Assembly: GCF_003290085.1 (NCBI RefSeq)
Contig: NZ_QMKJ01000002.1
Coordinates: 372,001 to 436,000 of the forward strand
Reading direction: 5' to 3'
Length of the DNA stretch: 64,000 nt
Source: Aliidiomarina sp. B3213
GTDB lineage: Bacteria; Pseudomonadota; Gammaproteobacteria; Enterobacterales; Alteromonadaceae
Shown here: in pieces, positions 28,292 through 38,300 of the stretch
Position numbering within the stretch: position 1 is the first letter of the stretch
Layout: every line of letters begins with the position of its first letter
Notes under the pieces: model-generated
Databases searched by the model: none
The model's input: only the letters and a program-made list of their open reading frames with translations
Told to the model about the DNA's origin: nothing
Made by a program: the position numbers and the translations under genes

Positions 28292-29218
28292 TTACTCCGA
28301 AGGCTGCGTAGTTGCCAATACGCGCATCACTAATTGCGAAAAACTCAATCCTAATTGTTTGGCAGCCATGGGAACCAAGCTTTTCTCGGTCATACCAGGC
28401 ACCATATTTACTTCCAATAATTGCAAGTTACCGGTTGCGTCATACATCATGTCAACGCGACCCCAGCCTTCCCCACCCACGGCTTGAAAGGCTTTTAAAG
28501 CTAGCTCACGCGCTGCAAACTCATCCTCATTCGAAAGGCCTGCAGGGCATATATATTCAGTAGTCTGCTCTTCGTACTTCGCTTGGTAATCATAAAAAAC
28601 ATGTGGCGTTTTCACTCGAATCACTGGTAGTGCCGAGTCACCTAATATGCCAATCGTCAACTCTGGCCCCGCCAGCCACTGTTCAATTAATAACTCTGAG
28701 TCAAATTGCTTTGCAGCATTAAGCGCTTTTTCTAATTCTTGTTCATTGGTGGCTCGCGCCATACCAATACTAGAGCCCTCATGCGCCGGCTTAACCATAA
28801 CCTCGCCACCCAGCTGCTCCAGCACAGCACGCAAGTCTAACGAATCCAACATTGACGCGTTCACTGTAAGAGACTGTGCCGTAGGTAAGCCCATACCTTG
28901 CCAAAGCGCCTTAGTTTTCGACTTATCCATGGCTAAAGCACACGCAAGCACACCAGACCCGCTATATGGAATCTCTAAGTAATCCAACACCGCTTGTACT
29001 TCACCGTCTTCGCCGCCACGGCCATGAAGTGCAATAAACGCCGCATCCACATTTTCGTTAGCTAAGGTCAATAAAGAGCGCTCTTGAGGGTCAAACCACA
29101 CAACGTCTATATTGTTTTCTTTTAATGCAGCTTCTATGGCTCGACCTGAGCGCAACGAAATCTCCCGCTCCGCCGAAGTTCCACCCGCTAACAATGCAAC
29201 ACGTTTCAAAGCACTCAT
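28292..29218 (-). CDS. ddlB: D-alanine--D-alanine ligase B
   Basis: ATP-grasp enzyme making the D-Ala-D-Ala dipeptide for peptidoglycan precursors in the cytosol. The protein has 308 residues (E. coli DdlB has 306). Conserved: [29 protein letters not shown], the glycine-rich loop [11 protein letters not shown], and the C-terminal Mg-binding block [15 protein letters not shown]. Its start overlaps the murC stop by 4 bases. Confidence 0.97.
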   Translation of the reverse strand: MSALKRVALLAGGTSAEREISLRSGRAIEAALKENNIDVVWFDPQERSLLTLANENVDAAFIALHGRGGEDGEVQAVLDYLEIPYSGSGVLACALAMDKSKTKALWQGMGLPTAQSLTVNASMLDSLDLRAVLEQLGGEVMVKPAHEGSSIGMARATNEQELEKALNAAKQFDSELLIEQWLAGPELTIGILGDSALPVIRVKTPHVFYDYQAKYEEQTTEYICPAGLSNEDEFAARELALKAFQAVGGEGWGRVDMMYDATGNLQLLEVNMVPGMTEKSLVPMAAKQLGLSFSQLVMRVLATTQPSE

Positions 29219-30684
29219 GCTTTTCCTCCTGTTGCTTTCATTTGCTCTACGTTCAACTGTAATCGATGCAACTCTTTGGCAATACCACCCACGTTTCCTG
29301 CCCCTTGCGTGAGCACAATGTCACCCGGCTGAATAACTTCAGCCAACATTTTCGGAAGGTGTTCAGGGCCTTTCACATACACCGGTTCAAACTGCCCACG
29401 TTGGCGAATCGAACGACATAAAGCTCGACTTTCAGCGCCCGGTACAGGTTCTTCTCCCGCGCCATAAACTTCTAACAACAGTAACTCGTCCACGTTTACC
29501 AGCACGTCTACGAAGTCTTCGTATAAGTCTCGTGTTCTAGAGTAACGGTGCGGTTGAAAGCACATCACTAGACGACGCTCAGGCCAACCGCTTCTTACCG
29601 CCTGAATAGTGGCTGCTACTTCAGAAGGGTGGTGACCATAGTCGTCTATCAACATAACTTCACCATCACCACAGGGGTAATGACCAAACTGTTGGAAACG
29701 TCGACCAATGCCTTCAAATTTTTCAAGCGCACTTACAATTGCCTCGTCACTCAATCCTTCGTCCGACGCTACAGCTATCGCTGCTAGGGCATTCAATACG
29801 TTATGTTTACCCGGTAAATTCAGTTTTACAGCTAGTGGTGGGTGCTCTTTTCTTAACACAGTAAAGTGACTTTGGTTACCAAACTGCTCGTACTGCACAG
29901 CCTGAACATCTACCCCTTCATTAAACCCGTAGGTGGTAATTTGACGACCTACACGAGGTAGCAACTCAGTCACTATCGGGTCGTCAGCACACATCACTGC
30001 AAGCCCATAAAAAGGCAAGTTATGTAGAAACTCTACGTAGGTGTCCTGCATTTTCGCGAAGTCACCTTGATAGGTATCCATGTGATCGGGCTCTATATTG
30101 GTCACAATAGCGACCATCGGCTGCAAGTGCAGAAATGAAGCGTCGCTTTCGTCTGCTTCTGCAATCAAATACTTAGAAGACCCTAACCGCGCATTAGCAC
30201 CAGCGCTGTTCAGCAAGCCGCCAATTACAAATGTAGGATCACTGCCTGCCTCGGCAAAAATACTCGCTACTAAGCTCGTTGTTGTGGTTTTACCGTGTGT
30301 CCCAGCAACCGCAACTCCATGCCTAAAGCGCATCAATTCGGCGAGCATTTCAGCTCTGCGCACCACTGGAATCAATAGTTCTTTCGCTGCTACAACTTCG
30401 GCGTTGTCAGCTTTCACCGCAGACGACACCACCACAACACTTGCGCTAGATATGTTTGACGCCGCATGACCCAACTTAATTTCCGCGCCTAGACTACGTA
30501 ATCGCGTCGTATTGTTATTTTCAGCAATGTCACTACCTGAAACTTGGTAGCCTTGGTTCAACAACACTTCTGCGATACCCGCCATACCGGCGCCACCGAT
30601 ACCCACAAAGTGAATCACACGCACCCGACGCATCTCGGGTACGGTCACCACTTTAAACGGTTGTTTGCTCGCTAGCATCGTCAC
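29215..30684 (-). CDS. murC: UDP-N-acetylmuramate--L-alanine ligase
   Basis: Adds L-Ala to UDP-MurNAc, the first peptide step of the precursor pathway. The protein has 489 residues. N-terminal [19 protein letters not shown] loop [13 protein letters not shown], central [10 protein letters not shown], and RRFQQFG with [10 protein letters not shown]. The start is GTG at 30684, with GGAG 9 bases upstream, directly after the murG stop; the ATG two codons later is equally plausible by alignment. Confidence 0.97.
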   Translation of the reverse strand: MTMLASKQPFKVVTVPEMRRVRVIHFVGIGGAGMAGIAEVLLNQGYQVSGSDIAENNNTTRLRSLGAEIKLGHAASNISSASVVVVSSAVKADNAEVVAAKELLIPVVRRAEMLAELMRFRHGVAVAGTHGKTTTTSLVASIFAEAGSDPTFVIGGLLNSAGANARLGSSKYLIAEADESDASFLHLQPMVAIVTNIEPDHMDTYQGDFAKMQDTYVEFLHNLPFYGLAVMCADDPIVTELLPRVGRQITTYGFNEGVDVQAVQYEQFGNQSHFTVLRKEHPPLAVKLNLPGKHNVLNALAAIAVASDEGLSDEAIVSALEKFEGIGRRFQQFGHYPCGDGEVMLIDDYGHHPSEVAATIQAVRSGWPERRLVMCFQPHRYSRTRDLYEDFVDVLVNVDELLLLEVYGAGEEPVPGAESRALCRSIRQRGQFEPVYVKGPEHLPKMLAEVIQPGDIVLTQGAGNVGGIAKELHRLQLNVEQMKATGGKA

Positions 30685-31782
30685 TTAGTGTTGCTCCACA
30701 TTCATTTCAGTATTCATTTCCTCAGCACAAATAGCCGCTACCTTCGCCGCAGCGTCAGGTTGAGCTATTTGTCTGGCATGCTCTCCCATCTCTTTCACTT
30801 GTTCTGGGTGAGCCGATAGCTCTTGTAAAACTTGAGTTACATGCGCACAAGTAAACTCGTGTTGTTTAATCAATCTTGCCGCGCCTGCGCTCACTAGTTC
30901 ACCTGCATTTTTAGTCTGGTGATCGTCCACGGCATAAGGATAAGGCACCAACAAGCTTGCACGGCCAACGCAGGCCAACTCGCTACACGTTAATGCTCCA
31001 GCACGGCAAACCACTAAATTTGCATTTAAGTAAGCCGCTTTCATATCTTCAATAAATTCAACAACTTCACTTTTAACGGTGTCATTATCAATGGCGCTAT
31101 ATGCCGTCAATACTTGCTCGCGCTTACCTTTCCCCGTTTGGTGTAGCACGCTAACCTTTCCGCCAGTCCATTGACTTAAAACTTCAGGCATTACTTCATT
31201 CAAATGTTGAGCACCTAAACTGCCGCCAACCACTAAAATTTTTAATTCTATTTCCGGCAGTGGCACGGCCTCTTGCATCAGATGAGCGATGTCTTGACGC
31301 ACAGGGTTTCCTACCCATTCACTTCTTTTTAACTGTTCACTGGCGCCACGAAAGCCGAGTAACACTCGCGCAGATAATGGCGCCAGTAATTTGTTCGTCA
31401 TACCCGCTGCAGCATTTTGCTCATGAATAATCAGCGGTATACCTTTACTTTTCGCAGCAACGCCCGCAGGACCAGCTGTATAACCACCAAAACCCAGCAC
31501 TAAGTCAGGCTTTTTCAGCGCCAAAAAGCGACGCATTTTAATCACTCCTGCAAGCAAACGGAAGGGGGCAATTAACCACCCTAACGCACCTTTACCGCGA
31601 ACGGCTTTTTGCTCTATTCCGGTAAAGTCGAACCCCGCCTTTGGCACCACCTGTGCTTCCATTCGATCTTCCGTGCCTAACCAGCTAATTGTGAAGCCAG
31701 CGTCTTTGAGCTCTTGCGCAACCGCAAGTGCTGGAAATACATGTCCGCCCGTTCCGCCTGCGGTAATCAGTACATGCTTCAT
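30685..31782 (-). CDS. murG: UDP-N-acetylglucosamine transferase MurG
   Basis: Membrane-associated GT-B glycosyltransferase converting lipid I to lipid II. The protein has 365 residues. Motifs: ITAGGTGGHVFPALAVA at the N-terminus, FGGYTAGPAG, and CRAGALTCSELACVGRASLLVPYPYAVDDHQ in the UDP-GlcNAc domain. The ATG at 31782 (MKHVLITAGG) is chosen because GGAGGG lies 6 bases upstream and it overlaps the ftsW stop as ATGA; the longer track to 31806 is rejected. Confidence 0.97.
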   Translation of the reverse strand: MKHVLITAGGTGGHVFPALAVAQELKDAGFTISWLGTEDRMEAQVVPKAGFDFTGIEQKAVRGKGALGWLIAPFRLLAGVIKMRRFLALKKPDLVLGFGGYTAGPAGVAAKSKGIPLIIHEQNAAAGMTNKLLAPLSARVLLGFRGASEQLKRSEWVGNPVRQDIAHLMQEAVPLPEIELKILVVGGSLGAQHLNEVMPEVLSQWTGGKVSVLHQTGKGKREQVLTAYSAIDNDTVKSEVVEFIEDMKAAYLNANLVVCRAGALTCSELACVGRASLLVPYPYAVDDHQTKNAGELVSAGAARLIKQHEFTCAHVTQVLQELSAHPEQVKEMGEHARQIAQPDAAAKVAAICAEEMNTEMNVEQH

Positions 31783-32996
31783 GCCTGACCCTCCGCAGAT
31801 TTCCACTTAAAACCATTTCGCACTTCATAGTCGATGCGAAGTAGCAGGGCTACACCAATACAGGTCACCATCAAACTACTTCCGCCATAACTTACCAACG
31901 GTAATGTTAAGCCTTTGGTTGGTATTAAACCTGCAGACGCACCTACGTTCACCGCTGCTTGGAAGAAAAACCAAATACCAATACCGTGTGCTAGATAACC
32001 TGCAAAAGGCTTTTTCTGACGTAACGCTTTTTGTCCCAACATCAGCGCCTTAAGAACTAGAACCAATACCAACGCAATAACTGCAACCACGCCAGTAAAA
32101 CCAAGCTCTTCACCAATAACCGCCATAATAAAGTCGGTGTGAGCTTCAGGTAAGAACTGTAACTTCTGAACACTATTACCTAAGCCCTGACCAAACACAT
32201 CGCCACGCCCAAACGCCATGAGCGACTGCGTTAACTGATAGCCACTGCCGAATGGGTCTTCCCACGGGTCAAGAAATGAAGTGACTCGGCGCATCCGGTA
32301 TGGCTCGAAAATAATTAAGCCAATGAACAGCACCAACATGGTTAACGCCAACGCAATAAAGTGAGGAATTCTTGCGCCTGCAATAAACAACATGGCCATT
32401 GCTGTAACCGTTAATACAATAACCGAGCCCAAATCTGGCTGAAGAAGAATAAGGAAAGTAATAATCCCCATAACCAGCAGTGCTTTCATAAATCCGCGCC
32501 AGTTCTTTCTTACTTCATCATGTCTGCGGTTAAGGTAACTTGCCAAAAATACAAAGAAGAATAGTTTGGCAAACTCTGCAACCTGCAACGTTAGTGGACC
32601 TACCTTCAGCCAACGAGTCGCGCCATTTACGGTATGACCAATCACTAGTACAGCCATTAACATCACGATTGCGACCACACATAAAAATAAGTTATGACGA
32701 TCCCAGATTGCCGTGGGCACAAGCAACGTTACGGTTGCCATAAAGCCACTCACCAGCAAGTAAAAGCTATGGCGAAATACAAAGTGGAAAGGGTTGCCTG
32801 TTAATCGCTCAGCCACTGGCATCGAAGATGACGCCACCATAATTAAACCGAAACTCAGCAGGAATATTGCGCACCACAGCAATAAGCGATCAAACGCTTG
32901 CTGGTCATTGCCACCATTCCAGAAGCTTTTCAGCCCCTGCAACATCGAGTCGTTGGCACTCATAGTTAGGTCTAGCTGCTGTTCATTAGCTGCCAT
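31779..32996 (-). CDS. ftsW: Septal peptidoglycan glycosyltransferase FtsW
   Basis: SEDS-family polymerase of the divisome, partner of FtsI. The protein has 405 residues with about ten membrane helices. Conserved: GATRWLKVGPLTLQVAEFAK, LQPDLGSVIVL with the catalytic-type Asp, EAHTDFIMAVIGEE, and the C-terminal LPLVSYGGSSLMV. The start at 32996 is chosen because GGAGG lies 6 bases upstream; it overlaps the murD end by 11 bases. The longer reading to 33059 lies inside murD. Confidence 0.97.
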   Translation of the reverse strand: MAANEQQLDLTMSANDSMLQGLKSFWNGGNDQQAFDRLLLWCAIFLLSFGLIMVASSSMPVAERLTGNPFHFVFRHSFYLLVSGFMATVTLLVPTAIWDRHNLFLCVVAIVMLMAVLVIGHTVNGATRWLKVGPLTLQVAEFAKLFFFVFLASYLNRRHDEVRKNWRGFMKALLVMGIITFLILLQPDLGSVIVLTVTAMAMLFIAGARIPHFIALALTMLVLFIGLIIFEPYRMRRVTSFLDPWEDPFGSGYQLTQSLMAFGRGDVFGQGLGNSVQKLQFLPEAHTDFIMAVIGEELGFTGVVAVIALVLVLVLKALMLGQKALRQKKPFAGYLAHGIGIWFFFQAAVNVGASAGLIPTKGLTLPLVSYGGSSLMVTCIGVALLLRIDYEVRNGFKWKSAEGQA

Positions 32997-34335
32997 AAGC
33001 AACCTCCACAGCCTTCTTAAATGCCATACCTCGGTGCTTGTAATCTTTAAACATATCAAGGCTTGCGCATGCAGGAGAAAGCAAGACCACAGCGCCTTTA
33101 TTCAACTGTCCTTTAGCCGCTTCTACGGCTTCGTCCATAGTTTTTACCGTTATGGCACCTTCTTTCAGCACGGCTATTTTGTGACCGTCGCGCCCTAACG
33201 TAATAAGCACATCCACTTGTTCTAGTACTGGAGCTAATACACTTAAGTCTGCTCCTTTGGCATCACCACCAGCAATGAGTATCAGCTTCCCTTTTACATC
33301 GGGTCGCATACCGTTAATCGCAGCAATGGTTGCACCAGCATTCGTTGCCTTTGAGTCGTCAATCCAACGCACACCAAAGCGGTCAAAAACCACCTCACAA
33401 CGATGAGGTAATGCTTTAAAATCCTTAATCAGTTTTACTGCGTCCGCTGGTTCTATACCCAATGGGCGACAAAGCCCACATGCAGCCATAATGTTGAGCC
33501 AGTTATGCACACCGGCAAGCGGAAGGTCGCGTGTGCGAATCAAACGAAGTCCGCGCCAGCTCAACCAAAACTCATTCTTCTCTTGTTGCAAACCAAAGCC
33601 GTCGGGTAATGCGCTGCTGCCAAACTTGGTATTTCTAGATTTAGCTGAGCTACCGCGTGGTTTTGTAAGTGCGTCGTCGCAATTCCATACTCTACTTTTT
33701 GCGTGGCGATATATACGTTGCTTAGCACGTTGATAGCCGCGCTCATCATCGTAACGATCTAAGTGGTCTGCCGTTATATTTAAAATACAGGCGGCTTCGA
33801 GGCGCAAACTTTCGGTAAGCTCCAGTTGGAAACTCGACAATTCCAACACAATAGCTTCGTACGCTGGCTTAGCAAGCAGTAGATCTAAAGCTGGAATACC
33901 AATATTGCCACCCATCGCTGCTCGCATACCCGACTTCTTAAGGATGTGGTAACAAAGCTCCGTGACCGTCGACTTACCATTCGAACCAGTCACTGCTATT
34001 ACAGGCACTTTGACGAACCAGGCCATCATTTCGATATCAGAAATCAATCGAATACCTGCGTCTGCAGCCATGCGCAAGTTACCAAAACGCGTGTCTAAAC
34101 CTGGGCTTACAACAATCAGGTCTGCAGCAAGTAAATGCTCTAACGCAAAGTCACCAAAATAGGCCTCAACCTGACTGAGCAGTTCAGGGGCTTCTTTCGC
34201 TCCCGGCGGTTCTGCTCGAGAGTCTAAAACTACCGGAACCACGCCTTTTGCAAGCAAGAAACGCGCACACGCAACACCAGTCATGCCGAAACCGGCAATC
34301 ACGATATTGTCATACTGTTTCAAGTTTGCTTGCAT
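32986..34335 (-). CDS. murD: UDP-N-acetylmuramoyl-L-alanine--D-glutamate ligase
   Basis: Adds D-Glu to UDP-MurNAc-L-Ala. The protein has 449 residues. N-terminal IAGFGMTGVACARFLLAKG, ATP loop VTGSNGKSTVTEL, central ELSSFQLE and NITADHLDRY, C-terminal DSKATNAGAT. The ATG at 34335 is preferred, with AAGGA 8 bases upstream; a TTG immediately before it is possible. It starts 11 bases after mraY and its end overlaps ftsW. Confidence 0.97.
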   Translation of the reverse strand: MQANLKQYDNIVIAGFGMTGVACARFLLAKGVVPVVLDSRAEPPGAKEAPELLSQVEAYFGDFALEHLLAADLIVVSPGLDTRFGNLRMAADAGIRLISDIEMMAWFVKVPVIAVTGSNGKSTVTELCYHILKKSGMRAAMGGNIGIPALDLLLAKPAYEAIVLELSSFQLELTESLRLEAACILNITADHLDRYDDERGYQRAKQRIYRHAKSRVWNCDDALTKPRGSSAKSRNTKFGSSALPDGFGLQQEKNEFWLSWRGLRLIRTRDLPLAGVHNWLNIMAACGLCRPLGIEPADAVKLIKDFKALPHRCEVVFDRFGVRWIDDSKATNAGATIAAINGMRPDVKGKLILIAGGDAKGADLSVLAPVLEQVDVLITLGRDGHKIAVLKEGAITVKTMDEAVEAAKGQLNKGAVVLLSPACASLDMFKDYKHRGMAFKKAVEVAYGS

Positions 34336-34346
34336 CAATATGTTCC

Positions 34347-35432
34347 TTATCTAAGCTTCAGCGTCGCTAAGCCAATAAGCACTAAAATGAGTGAAATAAT
34401 CCAAAAACGAACGATTACTCTAGGTTCAGGCCAACCTTTCAATTCATAGTGATGGTGAATAGGCGCCATTCTAAAAATACGTTTCCCGCGCAGCTTGTAA
34501 GAGCCTACTTGTAGCATTACCGACACGGTTTCCATGACGAACACACCGCCCATGATAAATAACACCAACTCTTGGCGAACCATTACCGCGATAACACCCA
34601 GTATTCCGCCCAATGCTAGTGAGCCAACATCGCCCATAAACACTTGCGCTGGGTAAGTGTTAAACCAAAGAAATCCGAGTCCTGCCCCCACGATGGCTGC
34701 ACAAACTACAGTAAGCTCCGCAGCTTCTGGAATATAAGGTATTTGTAAATAAGCTGAGAAGTTTACGTGCCCTGTGACATACGCAAACACACCTAACGCG
34801 CCAGCAACCATAATAGTGGGCATAATCGCCAAACCATCTAACCCGTCGGTAAGATTCACGGCATTACTTGTACCTACCATGACGAAGTAAGCTAACAAAA
34901 TGTAAAACAAGCCTAGCTGCGGCATAACGTCTTTGAAGAAAGGCACTAACAAGCTTGTTTCAGCAGGTTGCTGGGCACTAAAGAACAGGTAAGTAGCAAC
35001 CGTGGCGGCAATCACGCTTTGCCAAAAGTACTTCCACTTCGCGGGTAGACCGCGTGGATTTTTACGCACCACTTTTCGGTAGTCGTCGATAAACCCAACC
35101 CATCCGAAGCCAAGTAAAATCGCCAGTACAGCCCATATATAGCGGTTGGTTAAATCAGTCCATAACACCACTGACACCAGAATGGCTCCGAGAATCAGAA
35201 TGCCGCCCATGGTGGGTGTACCAGACTTACTCAAATGACTCTCTGGTCCGTCATCACGCACAACTTGACCCATTTGCAGCTTCTGCAACCCGCGAATAAG
35301 TGCAGGGCCGAGCCAAAGTGAAAGAATCAGCGCAGTAAGTACACTGAGTATTGAGCGCATGGTGAGGTACGAAAGAACGTTAAATCCAGACGCTACCGTT
35401 GCTTGTAGAAACTCTGCTAGCCAAACTAACAT
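34347..35432 (-). CDS. mraY: Phospho-MurNAc-pentapeptide transferase MraY
   Basis: Integral inner-membrane enzyme making lipid I from UDP-MurNAc-pentapeptide and undecaprenyl phosphate. The protein has 361 residues (E. coli has 360) with about ten membrane helices. Conserved: [30 protein letters not shown] (Asp-Asp pair), [14 protein letters not shown], and the His-rich [12 protein letters not shown]. Its start overlaps the murF end by 7 bases. Confidence 0.98.
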   Translation of the reverse strand: MLVWLAEFLQATVASGFNVLSYLTMRSILSVLTALILSLWLGPALIRGLQKLQMGQVVRDDGPESHLSKSGTPTMGGILILGAILVSVVLWTDLTNRYIWAVLAILLGFGWVGFIDDYRKVVRKNPRGLPAKWKYFWQSVIAATVATYLFFSAQQPAETSLLVPFFKDVMPQLGLFYILLAYFVMVGTSNAVNLTDGLDGLAIMPTIMVAGALGVFAYVTGHVNFSAYLQIPYIPEAAELTVVCAAIVGAGLGFLWFNTYPAQVFMGDVGSLALGGILGVIAVMVRQELVLFIMGGVFVMETVSVMLQVGSYKLRGKRIFRMAPIHHHYELKGWPEPRVIVRFWIISLILVLIGLATLKLR

Positions 35433-36841
35433 GCCTCTTTCCCCCGACTATTTTTATTATTTTGAGAGGGCGCATAGCTTTCTAATAAGGCTTCGACCAC
35501 ACTTTCCATGTGCGCACTGCGCGATCCTTTGACTAAAATCGTAAGCTCTGAATGTTCCGCTATTTGCTGATGAAGAGCTGCAATCAACTCTTCTTTATGC
35601 TCAAAGTGCTTACCACCTCGACCATTAAATACTTCACTCGCACTTTGGCTTAACACGCCCAGTGTGAACAACGCATCAATACCCGAGTGAATCGCGTATT
35701 CGCCAACTTCTTCATGGTAGCCTCGTGCGTTTTCACCGAGCTCGCCCATGTCACCAAGCACAAAGATACGCTTGCCTGGCAATGTTGAGAGCACGTCTAG
35801 AGCTGCGCGAACTGAGCCTACGTTAGCGTTGTAGGCGTCATCGATAATACGCAGTCCTACTTTTGGCTCGTGTACCCACATTCTTCCGGGTACCGGTGAC
35901 AAGCCGCCTAACCCTCGTACGACTTGCGCTATAGGAATACCCAGTGCAAAGCAGCAAGTTGCGGCAGCCAACGCGTTATTCACGTTATGCTTGCCCGGAA
36001 TATTGAGGCGTACAGCTTCGCGTTGGTGCGGTGTACAAAGTGTAAACTGCGCACACCCATGACTATCTACAGAAACATCTTCAGCCCACACATCGGCTTC
36101 TTTATGCTGTGAGGAAAACAGCTGATGTCTTTTGTCTGCAAGCTCACGCATCCAAAACTCATGGAACTCCGAGTCTGCAGAAGTAACTGCCGTTCCTGTA
36201 TCGCCAAGGCCTCTAAATATTTCTGTTTTCGCTCTCGCTATACCGCAAATATCACCAAAACCTTCAACGTGTGCGGGCGACACATTATTAATCATGGCTA
36301 CATCTGGTTTTGTAAGTCCCGTGGTGTAAGCAATCTCACCCCGGTGATTCGCCCCTAATTCAATCACTGCATACTGATGTTGAGGTTCTATGCGTAGCAA
36401 GGTTAAAGGCACTCCAATATCATTATTGAAGTTACCTTGAGTGGCTAAAACTTCTCCTTGCTCGCGCAAAATACTCGCAAGCATTTCTTTCACTGTTGTT
36501 TTTCCGCTGCTTCCTGTTACCGCTATAGTTTTCGGTGCGACTTCATCCTTTACCGCTCCAGCTAGCTGCCCTAAAGCATGGCGTGTGTCAGCAACAATAA
36601 TCTGCGGAATACTCAAGTTTTGTTGCGACTCAACAATCAGTGCGGCTGCACCTTCAGCTTCAGCTTGCTCAGCAAAAGTATGGCCATCAAAGTTTGGTCC
36701 CTTAATGGCGATAAACAAATCTCCCGATCGAATTTGCCTGCTGTCGATAGTTACGCTTTCCACAGTCACGTTCTGTGAATTCTCAGGAACAAGTTCACCC
36801 TGCACGGCTTCTGCTATCCACTTCAAGCTAACCTTAATCAT
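35426..36841 (-). CDS. murF: UDP-MurNAc-tripeptide--D-Ala-D-Ala ligase
   Basis: Adds D-Ala-D-Ala to complete the UDP-MurNAc-pentapeptide. The protein has 471 residues. ATP loop [41 protein letters not shown] and [15 protein letters not shown]. It overlaps murE by 8 bases and mraY by 7, typical of the tight dcw packing. The product of ddlB in the same cluster is its substrate. Confidence 0.97.
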   Translation of the reverse strand: MIKVSLKWIAEAVQGELVPENSQNVTVESVTIDSRQIRSGDLFIAIKGPNFDGHTFAEQAEAEGAAALIVESQQNLSIPQIIVADTRHALGQLAGAVKDEVAPKTIAVTGSSGKTTVKEMLASILREQGEVLATQGNFNNDIGVPLTLLRIEPQHQYAVIELGANHRGEIAYTTGLTKPDVAMINNVSPAHVEGFGDICGIARAKTEIFRGLGDTGTAVTSADSEFHEFWMRELADKRHQLFSSQHKEADVWAEDVSVDSHGCAQFTLCTPHQREAVRLNIPGKHNVNNALAAATCCFALGIPIAQVVRGLGGLSPVPGRMWVHEPKVGLRIIDDAYNANVGSVRAALDVLSTLPGKRIFVLGDMGELGENARGYHEEVGEYAIHSGIDALFTLGVLSQSASEVFNGRGGKHFEHKEELIAALHQQIAEHSELTILVKGSRSAHMESVVEALLESYAPSQNNKNSRGKEAC

Positions 36842-38300
36842 GAGCTGACTCCTCGATGAGTTGTGTCACGTAGGTTCTTTCGTCGTAGTCTGTTCTTCTT
36901 GTGCCGATCACTTGGTAGGTTTCATGCCCTTTACCTGCAAGCACCGCTACATCGTTCGGCTTTAATTTTGCTAATGTCTGGCGCACTGCATTGGCGCGCC
37001 CTTCCGTTGCCTCGTATGCAATACCACCCGGCATACCCGAGACAATATCGTTAATTATCTGCTGAGGATCTTCAGTTCTAGGGTTGTCATCCGTAATCAC
37101 AATACGGTCTGCAAATTGAGCGGCAACTTGCCCCATTTGCGGACGCTTACCACGGTCGCGGTCACCGCCACAGCCAAACAAACACCAAAGTTCACCTTTG
37201 CAATGTCTGCGCGCAGCTTGCAATACATGATCTAACGCGTCTGGCGTATGCGCATAGTCAACAATAGCGAGCGCACCATTCTGTAATTTGAAAGTTTCCA
37301 TGCGACCAGGAACCGCCGTAAGTTCGCCAATAAGCGCACCTAACTCTGCAAGCGACATCCCTTTTGCTAATGCTGTCGCGCACGCACCCAAAATGTTGGC
37401 AATATTGAACTCACCCAACAATTGAGTATGGGTTCGCACGCTTTCATTCTCCCAGTTCAACGTGAATCTTGAACCTTCATGGGTAAATTCAATGTCAGTG
37501 GCGACAAGCGTGTTTGGATTACCCAGCCATTCGTCATTCAAGCTAAAGCCGATGGTGTCTTGTTGTCGCCACTCGCGAATAATCACATCATCTAAGTTCA
37601 CAACTTGAATGGGTGAATGAAACTCGGTAAATAAACGTTTTTTAGCGCTTTCGTAAGCTTCCATAGTGCCGTGGTAGTCAAGGTGGTCACGACTCAAATT
37701 AGTCGCTACTACACCGGCAAATTGAATACCTTCCACACGGCCTTGAGCTAGCGCATGCGATGACACTTCAATACACACGCAAGCAGCGCCTTCGGCGCGT
37801 AAACTCGCCAGCCGTTGTTGTAAAGTCACGGGATCTGGCGTAGTTAATGTTTCTGGAATTAGCGCTTTGATCATGCCACTACCCACGGTGCCAATAACGG
37901 CGGTAGGCGGTGTAACGCGGTCAAACAACTGAGCCAGCAAATGACTCACCGTAGTTTTACCATTGGTGCCAGTTACGCCATAAACGTCCATACCCTGTGA
38001 GGGATAACCATAGAAGTGACTAGCCAGTTTAGATAGGTGTTTAGACAAGTCTGGAATATGAATCATAGGCACAGACTCAATGTTTTCGATTCCCCAATTC
38101 GAGCCTTCTGCCAACACCACAATCGCGCCTGCAGCTACAGCACCACTTATAAAGTCCCTGCCGTCTACATCGTGCCCGGGAACTGCAATAAAGGCATCAC
38201 CGACAGCTACTTTTCGACTGTCTAATTTCAGTCCTTTCACGTCGATATCAGGAAGCTCGAGCGTGCAATGTAAAACGTGAAGTAAGCTATTCAGTTTCAT
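36834..38300 (-). CDS. murE: UDP-MurNAc-L-Ala-D-Glu--meso-DAP ligase
   Basis: Adds meso-diaminopimelate to the growing peptide. The protein has 488 residues. ATP loop GVTGTNGKTTVSHLLA, CIEVSSHALAQGRV, TNLSRDHLDYHG, and the DAP-selecting motif DNPRTE, which identifies the amino acid as DAP rather than lysine. Its start overlaps the ftsI stop by 4 bases. Confidence 0.97.
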   Translation of the reverse strand: MKLNSLLHVLHCTLELPDIDVKGLKLDSRKVAVGDAFIAVPGHDVDGRDFISGAVAAGAIVVLAEGSNWGIENIESVPMIHIPDLSKHLSKLASHFYGYPSQGMDVYGVTGTNGKTTVSHLLAQLFDRVTPPTAVIGTVGSGMIKALIPETLTTPDPVTLQQRLASLRAEGAACVCIEVSSHALAQGRVEGIQFAGVVATNLSRDHLDYHGTMEAYESAKKRLFTEFHSPIQVVNLDDVIIREWRQQDTIGFSLNDEWLGNPNTLVATDIEFTHEGSRFTLNWENESVRTHTQLLGEFNIANILGACATALAKGMSLAELGALIGELTAVPGRMETFKLQNGALAIVDYAHTPDALDHVLQAARRHCKGELWCLFGCGGDRDRGKRPQMGQVAAQFADRIVITDDNPRTEDPQQIINDIVSGMPGGIAYEATEGRANAVRQTLAKLKPNDVAVLAGKGHETYQVIGTRRTDYDERTYVTQLIEESAHD